DNA of 64,000 nucleotides, taken from NCBI GenBank assembly GCA_017302835.1, contig JAFLCC010000003.1, positions 124,001 to 188,000 on the forward strand, read 5' to 3'. Under the pieces are notes generated by a model. It was not told the origin of the DNA. It did not search any database and worked only from the letters and a program-made list of their open reading frames with translations. This document shows, in pieces, positions 35,340-43,978 of this stretch (positions are counted from its first letter, which is position 1; every line of letters begins with the position of its first letter). This DNA is from Deltaproteobacteria bacterium (GTDB taxonomy: Bacteria; Bdellovibrionota; Bdellovibrionia; Bdellovibrionales; Bdellovibrionaceae). Both the position numbers and the translations under genes were made by a program.

Positions 35340-35681
35340 ATGAAAGCGAAGAAAGAAAGAGTCTATTCAAGACACACCAAAGAAGCAGCCATTTTACTTG
35401 GTAAGCATATCCAATTGGGCCGCAAAGAGCGCTTCCTCACCGAAACAGATCTTGCGGACCGTGCTGGCATTTCGCGCGTCACTTTACAGAAAATCGAAAA
35501 GGGTGATCCTAAGTGCGAACTGGGATTATACTTTGAAGTTGCCACCATCGTTGGAGTTCCTCTATTTGGGGCGGACTCTTCTTTTTCTCTTTCACCCAGC
35601 ATTGAACGTATAAATGATAAGCTCGCACTTCTTCCTAAAAGCATTCATAAAAAGAAAAAGGAAGTAGATGATGCCTTCTAA
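35340..35681 (+). CDS. HipB-like antitoxin (module 1)
   Basis: 113 residues. XRE-type helix-turn-helix about 30-65 (TETDLADRAGISRVTLQKIE), a dimerising C-terminal part and a basic tail. Overlaps the toxin gene by 14 bases. It would bind and inhibit HipA and repress the operon. Confidence 0.85.
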   Translation: MKAKKERVYSRHTKEAAILLGKHIQLGRKERFLTETDLADRAGISRVTLQKIEKGDPKCELGLYFEVATIVGVPLFGADSSFSLSPSIERINDKLALLPKSIHKKKKEVDDAF

Positions 35682-36981
35682 ATCTAAAACTTATAATGAA
35701 GCTTATGTTTGGATTTGGCTGCCTGATGAAGTAAATCCCGTCGTCGCAGGAAAACTGACTCAAGATGGAAAGTCTTTTGTTTTTAATTATGGTCAAAGCT
35801 ACTTAGAAAGACCAAATAAAATTTCTATTTATACACCAGAGCTTCCTCTTAAGCCCGGCATGTTACCCCTGTTAGGAAATTTAACAATACCAGGATGTAT
35901 ACGAGATGGCTCTCCTGACGCCTGGGGAAGACGTGTTATTATTAATAAAAAATATGGAGTCACAGGGAAAGCCATTGACCAACATCAACTTGATGAGCTG
36001 ACTTTTTTATTAGAGTCAGGCTCTGATCGTATTGGCGCACTTGATTTTCAAACATCTCCCACAGAATACAAACCACGCCTATCTCTGCACGCATCCCTTG
36101 ATGAACTTCTGCACTCAGCAGAAAAAGTGGAAAAAGGAATTCCTTTAACCCAAGCCTTGGATCAGGCACTTTTTCATGGCAGCCCTATTGGCGGCGCACG
36201 ACCCAAAGCTCTTATTGATCATACCGATAAAAAATATATCGCGAAATTTTCTTCGACCTCGGATTTATTCAGCGTAATCAAAGCTGAATTTATTGCCATG
36301 CGCTTGGCAAAGCAGGCTGGCATTGAAGTTGCCAATGTGAGACTGGAACAGTCCTCGAAAAAAGATGTTTTGCTTATTGAGCGCTTTGATCGCGTCCCTA
36401 CAAAAAAAGGTTGGCAGAGAAAAAATATGATTTCAGCTCTGACCATTTTTGAATTTGATGAAATCGTCGATGTTCGCTATACCAGCTATGAATTGCTAGC
36501 AGAAAAAATCAGGCATTCGTTTTATGAGGCTTCAAAGACCCTTAAGGAGCTTTACAAACGTCTAGTCATTAATATTTTGGTCGGAAACACAGATGATCAT
36601 GCCAGAAACCATGCTGCCTTCTGGGATGGGAAAATGTTAAAGCTGACTCCAGCCTATGACATATGCCCACAACCTCGCACTGGTGGCGAAGCTTCACAAG
36701 GCATGCTTATTCATGGAAATAATCGAATGAGCCAATTGAGAGAGTGTATTGCTGTAGCTTCGCACTTTCAGCTATCAAGAAAAGAATCTATGTCCATTAT
36801 AGAAGAAATTGCTAACATCATTATTGATAATTGGAAAGAGACTTGCGAAGAATCGAAGCTCTCTGAAGTTGATAGAAAACTATTTAGCTCCCATCAGTTT
36901 TTCAACCGGTTTGCTTTTGAAAATCTTGAGGGTGATAGCCAACATCTAGAAAAGTTGGGACAAAAATTTAGAAGTTTTTAG
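35668..36981 (+). CDS. HipA-like Ser/Thr kinase toxin (module 1)
   Basis: 437 residues, full HipA length. N-terminal HipA_N/couple domain (YVWIWLPDEVNPVVAGKLTQ), the ejectable P-loop region HGSPIGGARPKALI, and the kinase motif GNTDDHARNHAAFWDG with following DxxxxY (PAYDICP), all retained. Known HipA proteins phosphorylate glutamyl-tRNA synthetase or other targets and cause growth arrest. Start is ATG 35668 or the adjacent 35671. Appears intact. Confidence 0.88.
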   Translation: MMPSKSKTYNEAYVWIWLPDEVNPVVAGKLTQDGKSFVFNYGQSYLERPNKISIYTPELPLKPGMLPLLGNLTIPGCIRDGSPDAWGRRVIINKKYGVTGKAIDQHQLDELTFLLESGSDRIGALDFQTSPTEYKPRLSLHASLDELLHSAEKVEKGIPLTQALDQALFHGSPIGGARPKALIDHTDKKYIAKFSSTSDLFSVIKAEFIAMRLAKQAGIEVANVRLEQSSKKDVLLIERFDRVPTKKGWQRKNMISALTIFEFDEIVDVRYTSYELLAEKIRHSFYEASKTLKELYKRLVINILVGNTDDHARNHAAFWDGKMLKLTPAYDICPQPRTGGEASQGMLIHGNNRMSQLRECIAVASHFQLSRKESMSIIEEIANIIIDNWKETCEESKLSEVDRKLFSSHQFFNRFAFENLEGDSQHLEKLGQKFRSF

Positions 36982-37022
36982 CGAAGTTAAGATAAAAAAA
37001 TCTCAATTTGAAAATAATATTT

Positions 37023-37236
37023 CTAAGTTTTAAAAATTCTAAATTTTCTTAAAAAAGCTGATTTGCTTTTAACGCCTTCAACATTCTTTGTGCTGTTCTT
37101 TGACTTTAGAAACGCTAGCTCTCTTAAAGTCTCAAATCTTTTTCTACGATAAGACTCTTGTTTAAATCGATCAAAATTAAAACGAAATGTGTTGATTGGC
37201 CAAGTTTATTAGTCTTATTTTTTTTGCTGACATTTA
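37023..37236 (-). pseudogene. Frameshifted small gene remnant
   Basis: Reading from ATG 37233 the minus strand gives MSAKKIRLINLANQ then a stop; one frame over, the text RFNFDRFKQESYRRKRFETL and RELAFLKSKN continues to a TAG at 37023. The two together look like one gene of about 70 codons broken by a frameshift. Its start lies right after the stop of the small gene upstream (TAAATG). Family unknown. Confidence 0.35.
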
Positions 37237-37404
37237 AAATGGAGATTTGTAGCAACACTTTTTTCGAATTTTAACTTCCCTAACTTTCTCTAATTTATCG
37301 TCCGGAATAAAAATTAATTGCCATGATTCTTTATTTGTTGCGGGCTCCGTAATTTTATAAGCGTAAATGGTGTCGCTAAAAAAATAGCTGTTGGGTGTAC
37401 TCAT
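37234..37404 (-). CDS. Small hypothetical protein (56 residues)
   Basis: From ATG 37404: MSTPNSYFFSDTIYAYKITE, later ESWQLIFIPDDKLEKVREVK, ending with CCYKSPF. The composition is protein-like, but no ribosome site is visible and no family was recognised. It may be the first gene of a decayed pair with the frameshifted remnant after it. Confidence 0.4.
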   Translation of the reverse strand: MSTPNSYFFSDTIYAYKITEPATNKESWQLIFIPDDKLEKVREVKIRKKCCYKSPF

Positions 37405-37468
37405 AATTTTACGAACTGCGAGCTGAACTCATAATAAATCACCCCGCAATTGAAAAGACGGTGGAAGA

Positions 37469-37786
37469 CTAGGGCAGATTAAAAAAATAAAACTTTGGTG
37501 ACTGCCTTTGTTGCTTACGAATGGACTTATGGAATCCAGAAAGATGGAATCCAAAATGGGTTTCTTCAAGAATCTCATAGTAGTTCTGAATTGTTGCTAC
37601 CTCGACACCAGTTTCCCGAGAAATAGTAGAGTAGTTCAATACTTCATATTTATCGGGTATATAAGTAGTTAAGTAAAGCTGTGATTCAAAGAGCGCTACG
37701 ACGGCTATTGAGCCAGCATTATTCACGATATCGTGTGAATTTATTAAATTTACCCATTTTAGCGCTACTTTTGTCTTATTATTCAC
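37469..37786 (-). pseudogene. DUF4143/AAA ATPase C-terminal fragment
   Basis: The stretch YEVLNYSTISRETGVEVATI to IRKQQRQSPKFYFFN matches the wHTH-like part of DUF4143 in AAA_14 ATPases. The ATPase domain and the end (normally KFYFFDxGV) are lost. The GTG at 37786 lies in a HipB operator; the first 30 codons therefore are not ATPase. Treated as a remnant. Confidence 0.7.
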
Positions 37787-37859
37787 TTGATCGTATGAAT
37801 TATAGTTAAATTATTTCATTTTTTTGAAAAAATAGGTTATATTCATACGAACATATGAA
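37722..37859. promoter_or_regulatory. Three HipB-type operators at 60-bp spacing
   Basis: TTCACGATATCGTGTGAA (37722-37739), TTCACTTGATCGTATGAA (37782-37799) and TTCATACGAACATATGAA (37842-37859) share the form TTCAY-N8-RTGAA, exactly 60 bases apart. This is the same architecture (5-base arms, N8) as the known E. coli HipB sites. The last site covers the ATG of hipB at 37855. Confidence 0.72.
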
Positions 37860-38136
37860 AAAAAACATTAATACATCCATAAAAGATCTAGGGCTTCTAA
37901 TAAAACGTGAACGTAAACAGTGTCAGCTAACGCAAACACAGCTTGGTGAAATAACTAACACCAGCATCAATTTCATAAGCCAAATTGAAGCTGGAAAAGT
38001 TACGGCTCATATTGGTAAGGTGTTCCGTGTGCTTCAGGTTTTAGGAATAGAATTACATATTCAAAGAGGAGCCTTAGGACTTGTGATCCCTTCAGAAAAA
38101 ACACCAGTTAAAAAAAGTAATAGCGGGGAAAAATAA
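37855..38136 (+). CDS. HipB-like antitoxin (module 2)
   Basis: 93 residues with an XRE helix-turn-helix at about 15-60 (LGLLIKRERKQCQLTQTQLG, then ITNTSINFISQIEAGK). The C-terminal tail is Lys/Ser-rich. Its own promoter/operators lie over and before the start. Unlike the module 1 antitoxin in sequence; separated from the toxin by 2 bases. Confidence 0.85.
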   Translation: MKKNINTSIKDLGLLIKRERKQCQLTQTQLGEITNTSINFISQIEAGKVTAHIGKVFRVLQVLGIELHIQRGALGLVIPSEKTPVKKSNSGEK

Positions 38137-38138
38137 CT

Positions 38139-39323
38139 ATGGATTCAAAGGCCGTTAATAAACTAAAGATTTTTAAAAATGAAATTTTAGTTGGAAACCT
38201 GGAAAGAACTAACGATGGCTGTTGTATTGAATTGACTGATGAATTTAAAAAAACGAAAAAGAACTTAACTTTTAAAATTTCATCTGAAGAAAAAAAGATT
38301 GAATTTAAAGGAGTCGGACTGCCACCATACTTTGCAGGATTGTTGCCAGAAGGGCTCAGACTAAAAGCTTTAATTAAAAGATTAAAGACCTCTCAAGATG
38401 ATTTATTTAGTATACTTGTGGCATCTGGAGGCCAAACCATTGGTGATATTCATTTCGAAAATGACGAGTCCTTGACCAGTATGGAGGACTTGCTGAATGA
38501 CTTTAATTCTATCAAGGAGCAACTTCATCAGGGACAAGATCCTGGGCACAATGCTATTGCAGGAGTACAAGATAAACTTTCAGCAGATCGAATTTCTTTA
38601 CCGACAACAATAAAGAAAAGAAATAAAAGTTATATTTTAAAATTAACGTCAACTGAATTTCCAGAAGTGATTCAAAATGAATGGCAGTGTATAGAAATAG
38701 CCAAAGCCTGTGGTCTTAGTATAAACAAAGCACAAATTGTTAAAGACGCGAAACAAAATCCAGCATTGTTGGTGGAAAGATTTGATCGCGAATGGAATAA
38801 GCTAGAAAAAAAATGGCAATGTTTTCATCAAGAAGATGCTTGTCAGTTTTTAAATCGTTACCCTGCAGATAAATACCGACTGACTTTTCAAGAAATTGCC
38901 GATGAGGTTGCAAACCTTGCAACAAGTCCAGAGATCGAAGTTTTAAATCTTTTAAAGTTAAAAGCTTTTTCTTATTTAATAGGCAATGGAGATTTGCATG
39001 CAAAAAATATAAGTCTGACTCAAAAATCAGAAAGTGATATTTGCAAGCTGACACCATGCTATGATTTGGTTTGCACGGCTTTGTACGGTGATCAGAAAAT
39101 GGCGTTAATGTTTTTAGGTAAAAACCAAAATTTAAAAAAGAAAAACTTTATCGAGTTCGGTCAGAGATATGATATTCCAGAAGCCGCTACAGTTTCAATG
39201 TTGGAAAAATTAGTTAGCCAGTTTGAAAAGAACTATCAACATTTTTTTTCTTTCCCTCTGGCTAAGAAAAAAGGGAAATTTCTCAATCAGTTTTTTAAGG
39301 AAAGAATCAAACACTTGTTGTAG
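38139..39323 (+). CDS. HipA-like kinase toxin (module 2)
   Basis: 394 residues. HipA_N region (GVGLPPYFAGLLPEGLRLK), the P-loop AGVQDKLSAD, and the catalytic loop GNGDLHAKNISL with PCYDLV downstream. Lower-length HipA subgroup than module 1. The conserved LPEG, AGVQDK and D-x-H-x-KN residues are present, so activity is expected. The last codons abut the LysR remnant. Confidence 0.88.
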   Translation: MDSKAVNKLKIFKNEILVGNLERTNDGCCIELTDEFKKTKKNLTFKISSEEKKIEFKGVGLPPYFAGLLPEGLRLKALIKRLKTSQDDLFSILVASGGQTIGDIHFENDESLTSMEDLLNDFNSIKEQLHQGQDPGHNAIAGVQDKLSADRISLPTTIKKRNKSYILKLTSTEFPEVIQNEWQCIEIAKACGLSINKAQIVKDAKQNPALLVERFDREWNKLEKKWQCFHQEDACQFLNRYPADKYRLTFQEIADEVANLATSPEIEVLNLLKLKAFSYLIGNGDLHAKNISLTQKSESDICKLTPCYDLVCTALYGDQKMALMFLGKNQNLKKKNFIEFGQRYDIPEAATVSMLEKLVSQFEKNYQHFFSFPLAKKKGKFLNQFFKERIKHLL

Positions 39324-39498
39324 GCACGACACAATCAATCCCATCACGAACCAAATCTACTGTCCGATCTGCACAACTGAGTTCAATATCCAGCTCAGGG
39401 TACAAATCGGTAAACTTTGATAGCAAAGAGAATTTCCTTACATCTCGCCAAGTACTGCTGACCTTCCGGTGTCAGTGAGACCTGTCTTGTTGTCAGGT
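39307..39498 (-). pseudogene. LysR-family regulator remnant
   Basis: Minus-strand text TRQVSLTPEGQQYLARCKEI is the end of the LysR DNA-binding domain and linker; a +1 shift later gives FTDLYPELDIELSCADRTVD LVRDGIDCVV, the beginning of the effector domain. The two pieces are too close, so an internal deletion and a frameshift are both present. Neither end is intact. Confidence 0.7.
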
Positions 39499-39641
39499 AT
39501 TAGTAAAACCGGGAAGGGCTACTATAATTTAAACAGCAGCGTAGTGCCACTGAGAAAAAAACAAGGCACTGTTGACATCAGAAAGAACAACATCAGTACT
39601 GATGCGCTCCTTGAGTAACTGCGATTTTTTTGATTTTCTTT

Positions 39642-39688
39642 GAGGAAAAGAAGAATTAAGCCCGAATCGTTCAAGCCCAACATCTAGG
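39642..39688. repeat. Repeat B, copy 4 (47-bp partial)
   Basis: GAGGAAAAGAAGAATTAAGC to CATCTAGG, two to three differences from copies 1 and 2; then joins repeat A copy 2 after one base. Same orientation as the other copies. Confidence 0.85.
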
Positions 39689-39689
39689 T

Positions 39690-39906
39690 GAATTTCCCGT
39701 TTTTCTTGAAATCCAAACCCGGTCTCCTGTTTTTGAGGTGTGATCAAAAAGGGTTCCGATGGAGCCGTAAAAATTAAATTTTTTGCTGCCTCGGGTTTTT
39801 ACGCAATGCCAATACTGAATAAAGATTTTATTTAGTCAAAGATGTCAAAAACAAGAAACCAGACTGACATAATGATGACAGTCTAGAAAATGAAAATTCT
39901 TTAAAT
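39690..39906. repeat. Right copy of island-flanking direct repeat (repeat A')
   Basis: 217 bases that copy 23850-23979 and 24079-24166. It contains an antisense-oriented broken piece of the Mla lipoprotein gene without its start. After 39906 the sequence is unique (core flagellar operon). Confidence 0.92.
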
Positions 39907-39950
39907 GCATCTTAGGCATTTTTTTCCTCTACTTTGATATGAGTTTGTTT

Positions 39951-39966
39951 TGGCACCTAAAGTGCA
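39951..39966 (+). promoter_or_regulatory. Possible sigma-54 promoter of the hook-basal-body operon
   Basis: TGGCACCTAAAGTGCA has GG and GC separated by ten bases, as in -24/-12 elements; the second box has GTGC in place of TTGC. It would start RNA close to the ATG at 39980. Plausible because flagellar genes of this lineage and the nearby AAA+ regulator use sigma-54, but only one site. Confidence 0.35.
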
Positions 39967-39979
39967 ATTAGTAATTTTA

Positions 39980-42700
39980 ATGATAAAATTTTTTTTGATA
40001 GGTTTCTTACTCGTAGTTAATTTGAGCCTTGGAAAGAGTGCTGAGGAGACTACGGTTAAAGGAAAAATAATATTTCAGGACGATACGATTCACTTAGAAT
40101 TTTCTGGCAAAAACTCTTGGAATTATTCAATTGATAAAAAAGCACAAGTCGTTCAGATTTTGATTGATCCACTTGACATGGAAACGATTAAAAATATTTT
40201 AAGATTTAAGTCTAGCTTGTTAAAAAAAATTAATGTTTTAGAGAATCAAGAAGACCACAAAACTTTGATTAGTTTTGAATTGGCAAATGATTTAGAAATT
40301 TTCGATTATCTGGTTGAATCGCCATCTCGACTCATTGTGGATTTGTATCAAAAACCTACCGAGAAAAAAAATACAAAAGCTCAAAATGTAAAAAAAATCA
40401 AATCAGAGACAAAAGAAAATAGGGCGCCCGCGTCCGCTGATTTTCTGAAGTTAGAGGTTGAAGGACCTGTATTGTCGCAGGTGAAACAGGAAAAAAATAA
40501 ACTTGCTGGGATCTATGACGGCGCTGATCCTTTTTATGAAAGATTTTCGATGAAGGATTATGAAATCAAAGAAGAATCGATTATTATGAGTAAGGAAAAT
40601 TATTATATTCCTTTCCCAGATATTGATTTACCTGTCGTGGATTGGAATAAAATTAAAAATGCTGAGACCGTGTTTCAAATCGCTCCAACGGAAGAACCTG
40701 AAAATAAGCATGTGAGGCTTTTACAAACATTGATGAATAATAAAAGACCCCAAGTTTTTTTTAAAACCTATAACTGGTTTCAAGAAAAGTATCCTGAATC
40801 GGAATATTCTGACATTGTGAAAAATATGAGTATCCAAGTTCACTTGAGCGAGTGGGAAAGTAAGAATGATGCTCACCACTATGACTTAGCTGTACAAAAA
40901 ATGAGAGAGATTATAAATAAAGATGGAAAACATCCCATGGCCGAAAAGTATTCAATGCTTTTAGGTATTTTAGCCTATGAAAAAAAAGATTATTTTAACT
41001 CATTAAGGTCATTTCAAAATCACATGAGTCAAGAATTATGGAATAAAAAGGGCTCTTACTCTGCTGATTTATCCGCATTAGGAATAGGTCTGAGCTTTTT
41101 AAAGTTGAATCAGTTTGAGGACGCTTATCGAGAATTTGACAAATTAGAAAATTCATCAGTGTTCGATGATTTAAAAAGTGAAGCCGCTTATCGAAAAGGC
41201 GATGTCTTGTTAAGGCAAAAAAAATATGATTTAGCGATTAAGGAATACAAAGCGGCGATTGCAAGAAGGCCTAAAAGTGAATTGAAATTTCCCAATGCAT
41301 TTTATAATCAAGCACAAGCGCAATTTTTATTAGAACAATATAAAGAGAGTCTGAACACCTACCGGGAGTTCATAAAAAAGTTTCCCCAAGATAATGTATC
41401 TCCTTATGCAATGACTCGAGTGGGAGAACTGCTTGAAATTCTGGGGGCCGATAAAACAAAGGTCATTGGAGCTTACTTGGAAACCTATTTTCGAAGTGGA
41501 GAGAATCCGTCTGCTATTGTCGCTAGACTCAGATTGTTAACTGCTAAAATGAAAGGAATGAAGCCGAAGGAAGTGGATAGCACGATAAAAGAAATTACGG
41601 AGCTCATTAAGAGGTCTGACTTGCCAGGAATTCAACAATTTGCAACGGTTCTCATTGCTGAAGGGTTTCAGCAAAAAAAGAGTTATGATAAAGCTCTAAA
41701 TTTATTAATTACTTATTATAAACAAAATCCTAGTATCGTTGATACAAATTTATTTTCTAAAAGAATTGTTTCAAATATTTTTGAAAAAATTGAAACAAGC
41801 GTTGGAGCAGGTGATTTCTTATCAGCACTTAAGATATATAATGAATATTATGATAATTGGCTTAAACCATCGACAAGACTAGATATAAAATACCAGATAG
41901 GGCGTGCCTATGAACAAGGTGGAGTTTATGAGCCAGCCATAAAATACTATTCTGAGGTTTTAAATAAAGTGTATTCTTATCGAGGGAGCAGGGAGGGTAG
42001 AGAAAAGCTCGTGAAAGAAAAACTACCTTCAGAGAGCTTGCTAAACTTACGACTGGCTGAAGTTGAAGACAAAAATAAAAATTACAACAAGGCATTTGAA
42101 TACTTAAAGGCGATAAAAGAGCCTAATCTCTTGTCAGAATCAGATCAGATCGCCAGAATAATCCTATCCACCTCGCTTTATGAAAAACGAGGGGACTTCG
42201 ATACGGCAATTCTTTATTTGACTGAACTGCTGACTTATTGGAAGGGGCAGCCCTTTCTTGTGGCTGAACCTTATTTTAAATTGAGTGAGTTGCAATATAA
42301 AAAAGGGGAAAAGGAAGAGGCTTTAAAATCTCTAAATAAAATTGCGACATTAATGGATGATACCAACTTGGTAAGTATCGATCTATATAGAAAGTCTTTG
42401 GAAAAATTAGCCAGTATCAATGAAGAAAAAAAGGATTTTGATCAAGCTATTTTTTGGTATGAAAAACTGCTTGATAAGTTTGAAGACAAGATCTCAATGG
42501 CCTCCATAAGGTATCGGTTGGGAAAGATTTATTTTGATATAGGAAAAATTCAAAAAGCCTCTGAAATCTGGGCTAAATTTAGGGGAGATAATTCGGAGTC
42601 ATGGAAGAAAATTGCTAAAGAACAAATCCGTTCCTTTGAATGGGAAAATGAAAATAAAAAATTTATCGATCGATTTCCCGCATCTAAAAACACACCTTGA
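39980..42700 (+). CDS. Large AMIN/TPR protein heading the flagellar operon
   Basis: 906 residues from ATG 39980 (a TTG at 39950 overlaps the putative promoter). Signal peptide MIKFFLIGFLLVVNLSL. An AMIN-like beta domain (about 25-115; SIDKKAQVVQILIDPL) precedes many TPR units over 250-890, including AAYRKGDVLLRQKKYDLAIK. Probably periplasmic or outer-membrane-associated, acting in flagellum or stator assembly; AMIN domains bind peptidoglycan or secretins. No ribosome site visible, a point of doubt for the start. Confidence 0.72.
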   Translation: MIKFFLIGFLLVVNLSLGKSAEETTVKGKIIFQDDTIHLEFSGKNSWNYSIDKKAQVVQILIDPLDMETIKNILRFKSSLLKKINVLENQEDHKTLISFELANDLEIFDYLVESPSRLIVDLYQKPTEKKNTKAQNVKKIKSETKENRAPASADFLKLEVEGPVLSQVKQEKNKLAGIYDGADPFYERFSMKDYEIKEESIIMSKENYYIPFPDIDLPVVDWNKIKNAETVFQIAPTEEPENKHVRLLQTLMNNKRPQVFFKTYNWFQEKYPESEYSDIVKNMSIQVHLSEWESKNDAHHYDLAVQKMREIINKDGKHPMAEKYSMLLGILAYEKKDYFNSLRSFQNHMSQELWNKKGSYSADLSALGIGLSFLKLNQFEDAYREFDKLENSSVFDDLKSEAAYRKGDVLLRQKKYDLAIKEYKAAIARRPKSELKFPNAFYNQAQAQFLLEQYKESLNTYREFIKKFPQDNVSPYAMTRVGELLEILGADKTKVIGAYLETYFRSGENPSAIVARLRLLTAKMKGMKPKEVDSTIKEITELIKRSDLPGIQQFATVLIAEGFQQKKSYDKALNLLITYYKQNPSIVDTNLFSKRIVSNIFEKIETSVGAGDFLSALKIYNEYYDNWLKPSTRLDIKYQIGRAYEQGGVYEPAIKYYSEVLNKVYSYRGSREGREKLVKEKLPSESLLNLRLAEVEDKNKNYNKAFEYLKAIKEPNLLSESDQIARIILSTSLYEKRGDFDTAILYLTELLTYWKGQPFLVAEPYFKLSELQYKKGEKEEALKSLNKIATLMDDTNLVSIDLYRKSLEKLASINEEKKDFDQAIFWYEKLLDKFEDKISMASIRYRLGKIYFDIGKIQKASEIWAKFRGDNSESWKKIAKEQIRSFEWENENKKFIDRFPASKNTP

Positions 42701-42709
42701 GGAGAAAAT

Positions 42710-43570
42710 ATGAGTCAATTGGGTTTAAAAAATATTCAATACAAATCGGAACAAATGGAGCAAATAAATAAGTTAATTCATTCGTTGATACCCGTTGAAT
42801 CCAATTTAAATATTTTTGGACCATCCGGTTCTGGAAAATCAGCATGGATGAATTACCTTATAGAAAAGTCAAATATCAGTGGTCAAGTATTAAGATTAGA
42901 TATCAAGGAAATGGATGAAGGCCTTTTTAAAGAAGTGTTAGAAAAAAATTCTTTTCGCTATATTTTGTTAGAAAATATAGAATATTTGCATAAGGAAAAT
43001 CAAACGTGTTTGGCACAGTATATTCAAAAAAGCGGATTGATCTCGAAGCCAGTTATTTTATCGACCTCGACAAGAAATTTAACCGAAATAGCGAAAGAAG
43101 GTCTGCTACGTCAAGATTTGTACTATAAGCTAACTGTTTTTAAAATTGAGTTGCCTTCTCTGAAAGAAATTTCAGAAGATATTCCCGTTCTGGCAAATTG
43201 GTACGCTCAATTGTTTGCACCTAATTATAAAAAGGGTCCTCTGAGTCTCACTCCGGAGGCCCTACAAAAATTGAGTATGTACTTTTGGCCTGGTAATATC
43301 TCTGAACTGGAAAGCGTTATGGAAAGAGCCGTCATACTTTCGCAAGAAAATGTTATTAGTGAAAAACATATTAGGTTTGATGACTTTCAAAAACACTCAT
43401 CTTTGAATTTAAGTATGGGTATGTCTTTGTCTGAAGTGGAGAAACGCTTGATCCTGCAAACTCTTGAACATACTGAAAATAACCGAACCAAGGCGGCTCA
43501 TATCCTTGGAATTAGCATTAGAACCTTGAGGAATAAAATCAACGAATATAAAGAAGCGGGGATTCTATGA
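42710..43570 (+). CDS. Degenerate sigma-54-type AAA+ regulator (FlrC/FlgR-like)
   Basis: 286 residues: no receiver domain, an AAA+ domain with Walker A GPSGSGKS (37-44) and, as Walker B, ILLENIEYL near 85-93 where LDEIG is usual, then the arm LRQDLYYKLTVF and a Fis-type helix-turn-helix (NRTKAAHILGISIRTLRNKI). The GAFTGA loop that contacts sigma-54 is absent (about 40 instead of about 70 residues between Walkers). It may not hydrolyse ATP. ATG 43567 of flgB overlaps. Confidence 0.82.
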   Translation: MSQLGLKNIQYKSEQMEQINKLIHSLIPVESNLNIFGPSGSGKSAWMNYLIEKSNISGQVLRLDIKEMDEGLFKEVLEKNSFRYILLENIEYLHKENQTCLAQYIQKSGLISKPVILSTSTRNLTEIAKEGLLRQDLYYKLTVFKIELPSLKEISEDIPVLANWYAQLFAPNYKKGPLSLTPEALQKLSMYFWPGNISELESVMERAVILSQENVISEKHIRFDDFQKHSSLNLSMGMSLSEVEKRLILQTLEHTENNRTKAAHILGISIRTLRNKINEYKEAGIL

Positions 43571-43971
43571 GTTTATTTGATAAAACGACCTCGGCGCTGC
43601 AAACATCTTTAGGGATGAGGCAATTAAGGCATAATGTGACTTCATCAAATATTGCGAATGCGGAAACTCCAGGATATCATGCTAAGAAACTGGATTTTGA
43701 AGAAGCTCTATCTCGGGCCATCGATTTGGAAGGTTTAAAGAACATGTCGACAAGCCATGGAGATCATATGATCGTGGGTGGAAAGACAGCTAAAGTCAGA
43801 CCTGATATTTATGAAAATCCTGAAGGAGCCGTCAACAATGATGGCAATACCGTTGACCTAGAAAAAGAAATGTCTGCCCTGTCAGAAAATGCTGTTTTAT
43901 ATAAAGCGGCCTTACAATTGATAAATAAAAAAATGGCGGCACTTAAATATGCCGCAAGTGAAGGAAGATAG
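43567..43971 (+). CDS. flgB: Flagellar basal-body rod protein FlgB
   Basis: 134 residues, FlgB length. Typical features: MRQLRHNVTSSNIANAETPGYHAKKLDF and the C-terminal NKKMAALKYA. Proximal rod component. Overlaps the regulator's stop (ATGA) and precedes flgC by 7 bases. Confidence 0.93.
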   Translation: MSLFDKTTSALQTSLGMRQLRHNVTSSNIANAETPGYHAKKLDFEEALSRAIDLEGLKNMSTSHGDHMIVGGKTAKVRPDIYENPEGAVNNDGNTVDLEKEMSALSENAVLYKAALQLINKKMAALKYAASEGR

Positions 43972-43978
43972 GTAGACT

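Noticed and set aside
39529-39747. Minus-strand 72-codon frame spanning repeat B copy 4 and repeat A'
   Set aside because: It crosses two repeat junctions and includes antisense of the lipoprotein segment; no start signal.
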